From: Thalassia testudinum
Lineage: Eukaryota > Streptophyta > Magnoliopsida > Alismatales > Hydrocharitaceae
Length of the DNA stretch: 64,000 nucleotides
Direction of reading: 5' to 3'
Assembly: GCA_037157565.1 (NCBI GenBank)
Contig: JAZHRO010000036.1
Coordinates: 17,844,501 to 17,908,500, forward strand
Shown here one piece after another: positions 45,047 through 56,676 of the stretch. The notes beneath the pieces were generated by a model, which worked only from the letters and a program-made list of their open reading frames with translations, did not search any database and was not told the origin of the DNA. Numbering within the stretch: the first letter of the stretch is position 1; each line of letters starts with the position of its first letter. A program made the position numbers and the translations under genes.

Positions 45047-46774
45047 TTTCTGTAACATAGGGAAGTGAACAACTGATTAAAAATCACGTTTATTTTGTTG
45101 TCACGAAGCAGATTAGCTGGTCAAATTAATTCTAAACTAGCTATCTACTTAAAGAATAATTAATAGAAGAGAGAGAGAGAGAATAATACAAACAAAGACA
45201 AAATAGAGATAGAATTAACATGGATTTCATAACCACATAATAATGTTCATTACAACTAATCACTACATTAGAAAGCTGGAAATATTACAACTAGAAAGTG
45301 GTAAATCTACATTAGAAAGGAGTAAAGAGAAGAGAGGTGAGAAATTATCCTCCTCGACAACTGCTTGGAGGACGAGCCACATTGACGGAGTGCCCAAACG
45401 AAGGTGGTGAGATGCGGGATGAGGGAGAACGATGACAGATGACAGAGAACGAGGCAAGGCAATGTCACAGCGGGATCCACTTCCTGAACGACAATGAGAA
45501 GACAATTGCAGGATGCTCCACAAAGGAGGTGAGAAGATGGAAACTATTTTTGTAACTCTAACGGATCATCCTGGGTTTGGGACCAGCTCATAAAGCCTTT
45601 GAGGGGGTGAGAGAAGAGAGGAAGGAATGAAGAATTTGGGAGGTAGGGGTCTCCTTTTATAGTTGTAGGGATTGAGGGTAATTTGGTCATTTTATGCTTA
45701 AAAGCATTAATTTTGGATCTTTAGTGATGAATTTAAGCGTTACTAAAGACCCCAAATGTGGGCTTAGTGCGCTTGCACCCGCCGCCTTCTCCTCTCCCCA
45801 CACGCTCAATGTATAAGCCACGATCTCGCGATCTCAGCCGTTCGATTGCAAGATCGGATGGCTTAAACGCAATCTCATCCACACCCTCATCGCGAGTTAA
45901 GAGGTGACACGACCTCTTTCATCATCGTTGGATCAAAGATCAACGACCCAGAACCACACTCGCCGACCTTCACAATCGTGCCTCCCGCGCTCTGATCTTG
46001 CGTGAAATAGGGCGTCAACTTGTGCGTTTGGCTGATCAATCCATCTAAGCCGTTGGCGTTTGATAGAGCAGCTTGATTTCATGCTCGCGCACGAGGAGGG
46101 TGTAGCACCGAGAATCGAACGCATTATCTCTACTCACACAGCGCCTTAACTGCTGCGCTGCACATGCGTTTGAGGCACACGAAAGCTTTTGCGCACAGTC
46201 GATCTTGACCATTGGATCTTCATCCAACGGTCGAGATCAAGCATAGATGTTCACTTGGAGAGGTGGAGCAGGAGGCCTTGGCATGCATTGGGCAGCTAGG
46301 ATGGCACCATGTGGCACCATCTTGGCCATCCACCTTCTATGAGTTGTAGATGGTGCCACAGATGTCGGATTGGACAGATTTTTGCACCGTTGGGATGCAA
46401 TCGTCGATCCAAACCCATCTGTGCGGTTAGATTTATCATCTAAGATACTAATTTGCATCACCTGGCCCCTTGACCTATGATCTTTCTTGGATTGCATCTG
46501 ATGCTGTGGAAGTCTGATCAGGGCGATCTTGGAGTTGTTGAACTCCAATTGTCACCCTGATAAAATCCGTACGGTTGGATCTTCAATCTGAGGCCCCAAC
46601 TAAATGTCGTCCTGTCACCTGACCATAAAAAGGAGAAATTAACTTAAAATTTATTCAACCTAATCTAAATGCATGATGATGCGTGTTATGCAATATTTAT
46701 AATGTATGATGCAACTTTATGTCTAAGAACAAGCAAAAATAGACTATTTATGTGATATAAACATATTTACATCA
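45047..46774 (-). mobile_element. 3' LTR of non-autonomous Athila-type element (copy B)
   Basis: On the - strand it starts at 46774 with a 22-bp palindrome (TGATGTAAAT / ATGTTTATATCA), after a GGGGGTG purine tract. It has a TATA box (45661-45654) and an upstream dyad (45719-45748) placed as in the 50844 and 60805 LTRs. CTTTCTAG repeats near 45270-45310 and a GA microsatellite (45165-45181) are also shared. The left edge next to the 42959 LTR is uncertain by about 70 bp. Confidence 0.72.
45654..45748 (-). promoter_or_regulatory. LTR promoter: upstream dyad and TATA box (copy B)
   Basis: TATAAAAG on the - strand at 45661-45654. About 58 bp upstream lies a dyad, CTTTAGTGATG with CGTTACTAAAG (45719-45748), that pairs fully if two G-T pairs are allowed. 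Confidence 0.55.
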
Positions 46775-48170
46775 CACCCCCAAGTCTATCTTTTGCTAGT
46801 CCCTAGCAAAACTACATGCTATTTATAAGATAATTAGGCTAGATTTCTTGGGCAATAGTTATTTTTCAACACTTAAGAATTTCAACTAAAATCTGAACTA
46901 CAGAGACACAATAGCTCCTGGATGTCTGCCAAAATGTAGACTACTTCAAGCCCTCGCCTTATTCAAAGAAGGATCTTTTTTTCTTTTTCTTCTTTTCTAA
47001 TTTTTTTGGATTTTTGAGTTTAGGGTTTTAGAGCAGCTTTCTACAGCCACTCAACCTGCCCATGACTCGATGAGAACCCTAAGCTCTAAGCATCTTTCCA
47101 TGTGAAGTGTTAGACTCACTGATCAACAATCAAAATAGACTTCGAGTTTCTACTCTCCTAGGTGACCTTAAAAAGAATTCTGCCTAAAGGTGTATCTATC
47201 CGACCGGTAGCTTCCTACCTACTTTTATTTTTATGGGGTCAACACAAGGGCGAACCTAGTGTATATCTCCCTAACTTATTCTACTTCTCTCTTCTTCCTA
47301 AGTGTTTAGGAATTATACGGGCATTTCTTTAGCTGGAATCTTGACAACCTACTAATGTGTTGTTACCCACGATAACTTGCCAGCCATACTCGTGTAGTGA
47401 AGTGTGGCTTATTTCTTTTTTTATTTTCTTTTCTCCTTTTCTATTTCTTTTTCTTTTCTTTTTGGATATTTCTATTTTTTTTCTTTTTTTCTAAGTAGGT
47501 GGCTTCCCTGATCTAAGATTTACCAATAAGTAGCAGGAAAAGAATGATTATATGGCTGGGCTCTGGACAATCGACCAATGAGTTATTACCCATGATAACT
47601 TACCAGCCATACCACCCTAGAAGGTTCATTAGCTACCCAATTTCTGTTAAAATCATCGAAAAGTGAGTCAGTGCAAATAGTGTGTAGATACTTAGACTTA
47701 AAATCTCTTCAAATCATAGGGCAGGTTGATAAGTCATGTACTTATCACCCCAACTTATTTAACCAATTTGAAATTTAATTCAGAATGGTGACTCGATAAA
47801 CAGGTCCACATTTTAGTGGACACCAGGGTTAATTAAGCCCGAAGACCTGAAGGGTCTTAGTATTCAAGTCATATAGTTTTATTCTCTTAGATCAAAAATT
47901 TTCTAAAGCCCAAGTTCTCTTTCCTAATTCCACCAATTTTTTTTAATAAATAAAAAGAAAGTAAAAAGAATCTAACATGATAACAAAATAATTCAAAGAT
48001 GAATATCCATCCCCCCATGCCTATCAATGCAATGTCCTCATTAGATTGAAAAGATATGAAATAGAGTGGAGTAGAGTAGAAAGCAGCTGAATTGCGTGAA
48101 TAATAGGTTGGCTCCCAGATGAAAAGAAACTATATACGTGCTGAATTTAGTGCCTTCAGCTAGGCACACT
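46775..48170 (-). mobile_element. 3' untranslated tail of copy B
   Basis: Co-linear with 30230-31600 and 52499-53880: CTAGTCCCTAGCAAAA near 46797, T-rich runs (46975-47010, 47405-47490), GGGTCAACACAAGGGCGAA near 47236, CTTGCCAGCCATAC near 47376, CTAATTAAGCCC-like sequence near 47830 and TTAGTGCCTTCAGCTAG near 48148. Confidence 0.8.
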
Positions 48171-48404
48171 GTACAAAGAAGAAGAAATAAAGAATTCACA
48201 AGTGCAAGTCAGAATCAGGATAAAAAGATTCACCTCAGGACCTGCCAGCAAATGTCCGCAGATGTGGACCAGATTGTGGTGCAGACCAATACCCCATGGT
48301 CGAGTATATCTAAGGTTCTGGATAAAAATTATCCAAAATCAAAGATCAGGATGCAAGCAGGGTCAGGCCTACGATTTATGAGGGTGCAACCCAAGTCCAG
48401 AAAG

Positions 48405-49040
48405 TCAAATAACAGAGAAATCAAGATCAAAAGAATAATCAATGAATTTATACTTGGGTTGGACATCCTCTGAGTCAAAAATGTCATAAGGGTCCTGGTA
48501 GAAGGTTGGTGGTTTCAGACAAATAGGCAGCTTTAGACTCAATCTTCGACTTCCTCTAGAATTAGCTTCCCAAATCTTCATTTCCCAACTCCTAACTTCC
48601 ACAATTAGGACTTCAGATTCCAGTACCTCTTGCATGATAATTACCCCATTTAAAATTTCCAAGTCTAAGATTGATAGCTGAATCAAAATTGACTTGGGTC
48701 TAGTGATCTCAAAATCAAAATCATTGATATGTTCAATGGGGTGTGATTGAGGAATGGAGCTTTGAATTGAATCATTAATAATAGGATCTGAATCCACCAT
48801 GTGAGCCCCAACAGGATCAAATTCCTTAATTTTAGGGCCATCAAATGATTCATCGAATTCCTTAGGCCCAGTTGTCTCACTGAAATCGTGTGCTGTAAAC
48901 TCAGGTGAGACTTCGCATAATGATTCTTCACCTTCAAAATCAAAGAATTCTAAATCCGCATTAATGTATGTCTCAAATCATCAATCACTTTTTGTTCTAT
49001 GGAGACATACGTTTCCTCGTACCCCAGCTCATGGATCTCA
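48405..49040 (-). pseudogene. Acidic reading frame of copy B, unknown function
   Basis: Reading from about 49038, LISSPEIHELGYEETYVSIE, then after one frame change near 48972 FETYINADLEFFDFEGEESL and on through a long acidic stretch to SLKLPICLKPPTFYQDPYDI and a stop at 48405. It is rich in Glu, Asp and Ile/Leu with no domain I recognise. The PTFYQDPYD motif matches PTFYEDPYD in the element at 20724-21062. No RT, RNase H or integrase is present in copy B. Confidence 0.6.
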
Positions 49041-49073
49041 GGTGAAGAAATCAGTTATCCTTATTTGATTACT

Positions 49074-49841
49074 CTAGAACAACCTATTCAACCCTAGTTT
49101 CGTAAAGCATGACACCCCTACAGGTGCCTGAGCAGATTCTGACATCGACTCTCCTGTCAGGGGTTCATCCTGGGAATCCTCCCAAGATTGGACTACAGCA
49201 ATCACAAATCTCATCCTCAATTTCGATAACTTCCCAAGTAAAAACTCACTCAGGTCCATATCCTTAACATCCTGGAGCCAATCCAACAAATACTTGTTAA
49301 GATCATCAATCATTTTAATAAGAGGCTCCAATTCTTTAGGGCAAGGTGTTGGTTGAGCTTCTAAAGATTGTATGGTATTTGTTAAGTAAGCCAACACCTT
49401 ATCTTGGACCTAGTTAGCCTAAACCATATGGTTTGGTTCAAGGTTGGGCGGGTTTGGGTTTAGTGTAGAGGAGTCAATGAATTGAGGTTCTTGATACCCT
49501 CCATGATAATAGGTCATTTCAGGTTTTTCGTAAATAGGTGATGACCCATATGCAGTGTAATCTGGGTAAGGGTAAGGATCAACATATCCTTCTTGATTAT
49601 AGATCATATTGGGTTGTCCAAATGAGGGCGGTGATCTATAATCGATGTAACTTGGAGAAGGATAAGAATGGTGTCCAGGGTTAGACCCTAAACATAGAGG
49701 TCTGGAATTGTATCCCCTATCAGGATTATCCCAACTAGAAGATGGATGAGAATAAATCTGGTTTGGATAATAATCATCTTGTGAACAGGTAGTGGTGGGA
49801 GGGTAGGAATGGAAATGCGAATAGGATGTGGAAGGATCCAT
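49074..49841 (-). pseudogene. Tyr/Pro-rich protein of copy B, unknown function
   Basis: Starting at an ATG at 49841 (an earlier in-frame ATG exists at 49886), one frame runs 255 codons to 49074 with two TAG stops near 49420 and 49410 where Gln would restore it. The first 140 residues are rich in Tyr, Pro, Ser and Asn and hold two imperfect ~25-residue repeats (FGQPNMIYNQEGYVDP and YEKPEMTYYHGGYQEP). The second part looks helical (VLAYLTNTIQSLEAQP, then LIKMIDDLNKYLLDWLQDV). It takes the place of gag but shows no capsid domain or zinc knuckle. Whether it packages RNA is unknown. Confidence 0.6.
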
Positions 49842-49886
49842 GATAGAACGAGAGGAAGAAAGGTGCCCTATAATACAAACAATCAA

Positions 49887-50657
49887 ACCTATCCTTAAGT
49901 GAGCTAGCCTAATGACCTACAGTTTCCCAGAACCCCTCTTAAGATGAAGAAACGATTTGATCTACTTCTTTCCGGTCAATCCAACCAATTAGAGGGAGGG
50001 GTTGGGAAGAAGGTTCTTCCCTTAGCTTTCGCCTCAGGTTCCTTTAATACCTCGCAAACATGATCATTTGATTCTGCTCCCCTAGCTAGAAATGAGATTG
50101 AACAGTAGAAGCAAACTAATCGAAAATAATCTTGATCTGGGCTCCGAAGAGCGAGTCCAATCCTTAAGGCCAAAGCCTACTCTATTTAAATTAGGGTTAG
50201 GTTTGAATGTGCTTTGGAATGTGATGGGCCCTTTTATTTGGGTTGTGCCCTTAATCATTGATTGATGTGTGTGCGTGCACAACCAATGGATTTCAAGCAA
50301 GATTATTTTTGGATGCAGTGAATTTTAGCGTTTAAATATTGCGTAGTAGCTTTTAGGGTTCAACTTTAGGTATATTCAATCAAGTTCAGTTGGCACACCA
50401 GGCTTTGAAAGCATAGTTGAAGATGTCTTCCTTTAAAACTTAAAAGAATATGGAGTGCCTAGTAAATCCCTAAAAGTTGAACCTATTTGGCAGCTACTTG
50501 ATGAGTTTTTAGTTGAAGTGGTGTAGCCCAAACAACTCAAACAATTGGCCTGATGCACCACATGATTAGGCACACAAGTGATTACCTAATATGATTTCTA
50601 CTCAATTATGTGTTGATGAGTGTACCGGTCCTAAAGATCGAGTTACCAGTTGAGTAT
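49887..50657 (-). mobile_element. Leader of copy B, cut by the outer LTR
   Basis: Co-linear with the leader of the complete element (59600-60430): CTTAAGTGAGCTAGCCTAA near 49896, GAGGGAGGGGTTGGGAAGAAG near 49990, CTCCCCTAGCTAGA near 50078, GAAGAGCGAGTCCAATCC near 50146, GTGATGGGCCCTT near 50221 and CCCAAACAACTCAAACAATT near 50527. It stops at 50657 where another element begins. The 5' LTR of copy B should lie right of this window. Confidence 0.8.
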
Positions 50658-50838
50658 TGATTGCACAGCAATCATAAACCCTAATTCACTCGAATTAAGG
50701 TAGAACCTAGCTTAACATGGGCATTCTGCATGCATACACATCGTACTTTGCATGTTGAATGAGTTATATGTTTTATACATAATAATGTGCTATTTGAGAG
50801 GTATTATTAATTGCAGGTAATCCAAGGCTGCGGATGAG

Positions 50839-50843
50839 CGATC
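50839..50843. repeat. Target-site duplication CGATC of element C, left copy
   Basis: Matches TGATC at 62483-62487 except for the first base, a C/T difference at a CpG. Confidence 0.8.
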
Positions 50844-52498
50844 CATTGGATGTGCGAGTTGCTACACTAACGTGTTTGTTTTTAAAACCTTGTCATTGTA
50901 GCTTAAAAGCGAAGAACTCATGTTCAACAAATAAAATTTATAGCTAAATTAAAATTCCGGGTTGAACACAGGGAGGCTACGTCGATCTATATTCACAATT
51001 ATATTTTTTTTAGAATTTTTCTTGAAAAGCGAGGTGATGTAATTACAATGAAGCTATAACTACAATCAAACTAAAAGGGAGAGAGAGAGAAAAAACATGC
51101 ATTCAATAATTTAAAATGTTTATGCAATAAAACCAAATAAGAATTACACTAGAAAGTGGGAAATCAGCTACACTAGAAAGCAGAAAATTCTACACTAGAA
51201 AGCCGTAACGAAGAATGGGAGAGAGAAGTTATCCTCCTCGACAATTGCTTGGAGGACGAGCCGGATGGGACGATGCCTGGACAAAGGAGGATAGAGTAGG
51301 ATGAAGGAGGACGAAGCAAAAGAACGGGAACAAGGCAGCATGTCGTCGTCGTTGCGGGATCCACTTCCGAACGGGGACAAAAATTTTGACTTTATCTCGC
51401 GAGGAGCATCCCGGGTGTGGGACAAGCTTCTCTTGAGCTTTGGAGAGGTAGAGAAGAGAAGGAAGGGATGAGAATTTTGTGTGGGGGGGTCTCCTTTTAT
51501 AGTTGCAAGGAGTGGGGGCAATTTGGTCATTACATCTTTAAAAACATAAATTCAGGACCTTTAGTGACGGATAAAACCGTCACTAAAGGTCTGAATGTAG
51601 GCGTAGTGGGCGGCGCGCGTGTGCCCGCTCGCCTGCTCGCGCACGCAATGCTTACACACATTCAGCCATCCTCAGTCATCCGATCTTGAGATCGGACGGC
51701 TTAGATTGCTCCTTCGCCCGCTTCGCTGCGCGCCCGCCCGCAAACTATACCACGTCTTCGCCGCACGTGCAATAGCGCGTGGGCACTATCGGGCGCATGT
51801 AGCCGTTCGATTGTGATCTGACGCTCACCTGCGCCCTCTCGCCCGCTCGCGAAGACTCGATCGTGCGTCTGAAGGCAACCGAGCACCTTATCCACTACGC
51901 TGCGCGCATGGATGCGGCGGGCGGCTGAAGTTTTGAATGCGCGTTCAGGACCGTTGGATCGAGATCCAATGGCCCAGATCACGTGCTGGATTCTCTTTGG
52001 AAGGGTAGTGGTGGACGATTGAGATGGTGCCACGTGGTGCCATCTTGGCCATCCATCTTCTGGATGATGTAGATGGTGCTACGGTTGTCGAATTGAGTCG
52101 ATTTTTGCGCCGTTAGGCTGCAATCGTCGATCCAAATCCATCCATGCGGTTGGATTTGTCGTTTGAAGTGTGGATTTACACCATCTTGGCCCTTGATCTT
52201 CTAGGTTTATCCGGTCACTATCTGATGCTATAGATGCCCGATTAAGGCAATCTTGGAGTCGTTGAACTCCAATCGTCACCCTGATCACATCTGTACGGTT
52301 GGATCTTTGATCCAAGGCCCCGATAAAAAGTTTGCCCTGTCCAAGCACATAAAAGGAGACAATTAACCTCCATTTTATTCAAACTACTCTAAATGCAAGA
52401 TGATGCATGTTATGCACTATTTATAGCATGTAATGTAATCTTATGCTTAAGAACATGCATAAATAAACATCTTAAGTAGTGTAAACATGTTTACATCA
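50844..52498 (-). repeat. 3' LTR of element C
   Basis: 1655 bp. On the - strand it starts TGATGTAAACATG at 52498 after GCGGGTA. The other end has CA where the 60805 copy keeps TG (+ strand), two transitions. Confidence 0.92.
51494..51591 (-). promoter_or_regulatory. LTR promoter: TTTAGTGACGG dyad and TATA box (element C, 3' LTR)
   Basis: TATAAAAG at 51501-51494 on the - strand. About 55 bp upstream, 51556-51591 is a perfect 15-bp inverted repeat (GACCTTTAGTGACGG, 6-nt loop, its complement). It contains facing TGACG and CGTCA, the core of plant as-1/TGA-factor sites. Confidence 0.65.
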
Positions 52499-53902
52499 TA
52501 CCCGCATGCCTATCTTTTTCTAGTCCTTAGCAAAAACTATATGCTATTTATAAAAGAATTAGGTTGGATTATTTGGACATGAGTTATTTTCAATCGTTAA
52601 GAAACTGTCTACTTAGGATCTGAACTTTCAAAGACACAATAGTGCCTGAGTAGCTACCAAAATGTAGACCGCCTCAAGCCCTCACCTTATTCAAAGAAAA
52701 ATTCCTTTTTCTCTTTTTCATCTTTTCTAATTTTTTTGGATTTTCAAGTTTTAGGGTTAAAGAGTGGCTTTTTACGGCCATTCAACTCACCTAAGATTTG
52801 ATGAGAACCCTAAGTTCTAAGCATCTTATTGTGAATGTGATAGACTCGTTGATCGGCAATTAAAACGGACTTCAGATTTCTACACCTCTAGGTGACCTAA
52901 AAATAATTCTACCTAAAGGTGTATCTTTACAACCGGTAGCTTTCTCCCTACTTTTATTTTTTTACGGGGTCAACACAAGGGTGAATCTAGTGTATATCTC
53001 CCTGGTTTATCCTAGTTCTCCACTTCTTCCTAAGTGTTTTGGGAATTTTCAGTGCATTTATTGAGCTGGGTTCTGGACAACTGGTCGATGAGCTGTTACC
53101 ACCGACAACTTGCCAGCCATACTCGTGCGGGAAGTGTGGTTTATTTCTTTTTTTCTTTTCTCCTTTTCTTTTTGATTTTTTTCTCTTTTTTTTTTTATAA
53201 ATAGGTGGCTTCCCTGGTCTAAGATTTACCTAAAGGCAGCAAAAAGAAAAAGGTCCAGTGACTGGGCTCTAGACAACCTACCTATGGGCTGTTACCCACG
53301 ATAACTTGCCAGCCATATCACCTTAGAAGGTTCATTAGCTACCCAATTTTCGTTAGAATCGTCGAACAACGAGTCAGTGCAAAGAAAGTGTGTAGATGCT
53401 TTAAACTCAAAGATTCCCTCAAATCAGAGGGTGGGTTGATAAGTCGTGTACTTATCACCCAAACTTATTTATTCCAATTACGATAGAATTAAGATGGCGA
53501 GGACTCGAAAGACAAATCTACATTTTAGTGGATACACGGGCTAATTAAGTCCAATGACCTGAAGGGTCTTTGTGTTCAGATCCTAATGTAAAATTTCCTA
53601 AGATTGAAAATTCCTAATGTCCAACTAATCCTTCCTAATTTTGATTTTTTTTATGTATAAATAAGAAGAGAAAAATAATTTACATGAATTTCACAAAGCT
53701 GACCAAATGATTCAAAAATGAATCCACCCCCCCATGCTTAGCTGATGTAATGTCCTCATTGAAAAAGAGACATGAAAGAAAGGGTAGAATATGAAAGATG
53801 TCACCTGAATATGAAGCTTGTATCAGCCTTGTGTCATATGTACAACTGCTAAGTTTAATGCCGTCAGCTAGGCGAAGTCCAGTCAAAGAAGTCACAGATT
53901 GG
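52499..53902 (-). mobile_element. 3' untranslated tail of element C
   Basis: Co-linear with the tails at 30230-31600 and 46775-48170, including GGGGTCAACACAAGGG near 52974, CTTGCCAGCCATA near 53107 and 53306, T-rich runs (53145-53200) and TTTAATGCCGTCAGCTAG near 53856. No env-like frame is seen. Confidence 0.8.
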
Positions 53903-55092
53903 CTAGAGTAACTGTGTCTGAGACGAGTTCTGGAAGAATACGATCAATAACAGACGTTGACCGTTGACTTTAAATGTGTTACCCGTCTTTGGGTCAAAAA
54001 TCTGAATGGCTCCATTTGGAAAAATCTGGTCAATTATGAATGGGCCATTCCATTTAGATCTAAGTTTTCCAGGAAAGAGCTTAAGTTTAGAATCGAATAA
54101 CCAGACCTTCTGGTTTGGCTCAAAGCTCTTGCGGGAAATCAGTTGATCATGTAGAGCTTTGGTTCGAGCCTTGTAGATCATGGCATTCTCATAAGCATCA
54201 TTTCTAAGCTCCTCCAACTCAGATAGTTGAAGTTTCCCGGTCTTCCCAGCTAAATTCAGATCTAAATTGCATTGTTTGATCGCCTAGAATGCCCTGTGTT
54301 CAATCTCTACGGGTAGATGGCATGCCTTTCCATACACCAAATGGAATGGAGAGATGCCGATGGGTGTTTTATACGTCGTACGGTAGGCCCAAAGAGCATC
54401 CTCAAGATTTTGAGTCCAATCCTTGCGATCAGGCCTAACCGTTTTCTGCAGAATGTTCTTGATCTCTCGATTGGAGATCTCGGCTTGTCCATTCGTCTGG
54501 GGATGGTAAGGTGTGGAAATTCGATGATTAACCTCGTATTTGGCCAATAAATTTTGGAATTGGGCATTAGTAAAATGAGTGCCACCATCACTGATGATAG
54601 CCCTTGGAATCCCGAACCTACTAAAGATGTTTTTCTTGACAAAATCGATGACCACCTTGTGGTCATTGGTTCGAGTGGAAATCGCCTCAATCCATTTAGA
54701 CATATAATTAACAGCAAAAAGAATGTACTGATGTCTAAATGAAGGGATAAAGGGTCCCATGAAATCGATGCCCGAAACATCAAAAATTTCGATAGGAAGA
54801 ATTGGGTTTAGGGGCATCATATCTCTCTTAGTTATGCTCCCAAGTGCCTGACATCGAGAACATGACCTTGAGAAATCCTGGGCATCCTTGAATAAAGACG
54901 ACCAATAGAAGCCAGATTGCAAGATTTTTGCAGCCGACTTTTTCCCGGAGAAATGTCCACCACACCCAGATGCATGGCAGAACTCGAGTATACTGTTGAA
55001 TTCATTCTCCGATATACATCGGTGAATAATCTTATTAGAGCCAATGCGATACAGCTCAGGGTCCTCCCAGAAGTAGTATTTGGCCTCAGATT
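53903..55092 (-). pseudogene. pol (IN): Athila/Tat-type integrase, frameshifted
   Basis: Three segments: the zinc-binding HHCC region ([13 protein letters not shown] near 54985-54950, CSRCQ near 54865), the catalytic core with all three acidic residues in place (VSGIDFMGP near 54775, [12 protein letters not shown] near 54590, and the Glu of [12 protein letters not shown] near 54480), and the C-terminal part [20 protein letters not shown] to NSSQTQLL with a stop at 53903. Frame changes near 54930 and 54285 break it. Insertion of cDNA is its known role. The core is one of the best preserved coding blocks in the window. Confidence 0.92.
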
Positions 55093-55700
55093 TCAGTCTA
55101 TCCCGTTGTTGCTTGGTCCAATCCTGAGGGATTTGACAATGGCCAAATAGTTAACAATGTCAGCAAACCATGGGGTGTGGACACCTAAAACTGTAAGAAT
55201 AGTTTCGTCCGGAAAAGTGTCAGCAATCGGAATGTCGGGATGAGAAGAATCACCTAGGAGTCTCGACAAATGATCCGCTACCACATTTTGTACCCTGATT
55301 TTATCCTTGATTTCAAGATCAAATTCTTGAAGAAGAAGAATCCAATGAATAAGCCTAGGTTTAGCATCCTTTTTGGCCAAGAGATGTCTTAAGGCCGAGT
55401 GGTCGGTATAGATAATAAAATGAGACCCTAAGAGATAAGCCCTGAATTTTTCCAAAGAGAATACTACAGCTAGTAATTCCTTTTCAGTAACAGTGTAATT
55501 CCTCTGGGCTTCATCTAGAGTTTTATTAGCATAGTTGATAACAGAGGGCTTTCTATCAATTTTCTGACCCAGGACAGCCCCGACCGTGTAATCAGAAGTG
55601 TCGGTCATGATCTCAAAAGGGACTGTCTAAATTGGTGGTTGCAAAACTGGAGCACATGTGACTACCATTTTCAGGAAATCAAATGCCTTTCGGCATGATT
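55093..55700 (-). pseudogene. pol (RH): Athila/Tat-type RNase H, nearly open
   Basis: Reading from about 55610: [49 protein letters not shown] and [12 protein letters not shown], with the catalytic Asp and Glu residues kept, then the linker towards integrase ending at 55093. A stop near 55627 separates it from upstream sequence that reads the end of the RT connection. It removes RNA from the RNA:DNA hybrid. Confidence 0.9.
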
Positions 55701-56670
55701 CGTCAAAAATAAACAGCGTTTCTTTGGCAAGAAGATTGCTCAAGGGACGAGCAACCTTCGAGAAATCCTTGATGAATCTTCGATAGAATCCCACATGGCC
55801 AAGAAATGATCAGATTTGTTTAACAGATGTGGGAGGAGGAAGTTTAGAGATAGCATCAACCTTAGCTTTATCCACTTCAATTCCCCGTTCAGAGATTACA
55901 TGACCCAAAACGATGCCTTCTTGGGTCATGAAATGACTCTTTTCCCAGCTAAGGACCAATCGTGTTTTGATACATCGCTTAAGAATCATTTCCAGATTAG
56001 CCAAACAAGAGTCAAATGATTCTTCGAAAACAGAGAAAGAGTCCATGAATACTTCCATAAACTCTCCCACCATGTCAGAAAATATGGCTAGCATAACCTT
56101 TGAAAAGTCGCAGGTGCATTGCATAACCCGAAAGGCATCCTACGAAAAGCAAAGGTTCCGTAGGGACAGGTGAAAGTAGTTTTTTCCTGATCCTCGGGAT
56201 GGATAGGAACTTGGTTGTATCTCGAGTAGCCATCAAGAAAACAAAAGTACTTCTGCCCGGCAAATCTTTCCAAGATTTGATCGATGAAAGGTAGGGGAAA
56301 ATAATCCTTTTTAGTGGTTGTGTTCAACTTCCTATAATCAATACAAACCCTCCAAGAGGAAGCTGAATGAGTTGTGATAGATTCTCCTCTCTCATTAATC
56401 ACAACCGTAATCCCGACTTTCTTCGGAACAATCTGTACGGGACTTACCCAAGGACTTTCAGAGATTGGATAAATAATTCCTACATCGAGCCACTTTATGA
56501 TTTCCTTTTTGACCACTTCTCACATATTTGGATTCAATCTCCTCTGCATTTGACGAGAAGCGCGGGATCCATTTTCCAAGAATATTCTATGATTACAGTA
56601 AGATGGCTCGATCCCCCTGAGGTCATGAATGGTCAAACCAATTGCCTCCTAATGTTCCCTCAGGACCTTG
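55701..56670 (-). pseudogene. pol (RT): Athila/Tat-type reverse transcriptase, active site changed
   Basis: Blocks: VVKKEIIKWLDVGIIYPISE from 56516, SSWRVCIDYRKLNTTTKKD, FCFLDGYSRYNQVPIHPEDQ, FAFRRMPFGLCNAPATFQ, then after a frame change near 56110 the catalytic region EVFMDSFSVFEESFDSCLAN (near 56055-55995) and HFMTQEGIVLGHVISERGIE. The catalytic box should hold two Asp; the second is Ser here (two base changes), so polymerase activity is lost independently of the frameshifts. The 55700-55810 segment reads the connection domain with a TGA. Confidence 0.9.
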
Positions 56671-56676
56671 ATTAAT

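Noticed and set aside
54317..56173. Open frames on the + strand across the pol region of element C
   Set aside because: They are antisense to integrase, RNase H and RT, whose motifs are clear on the - strand.
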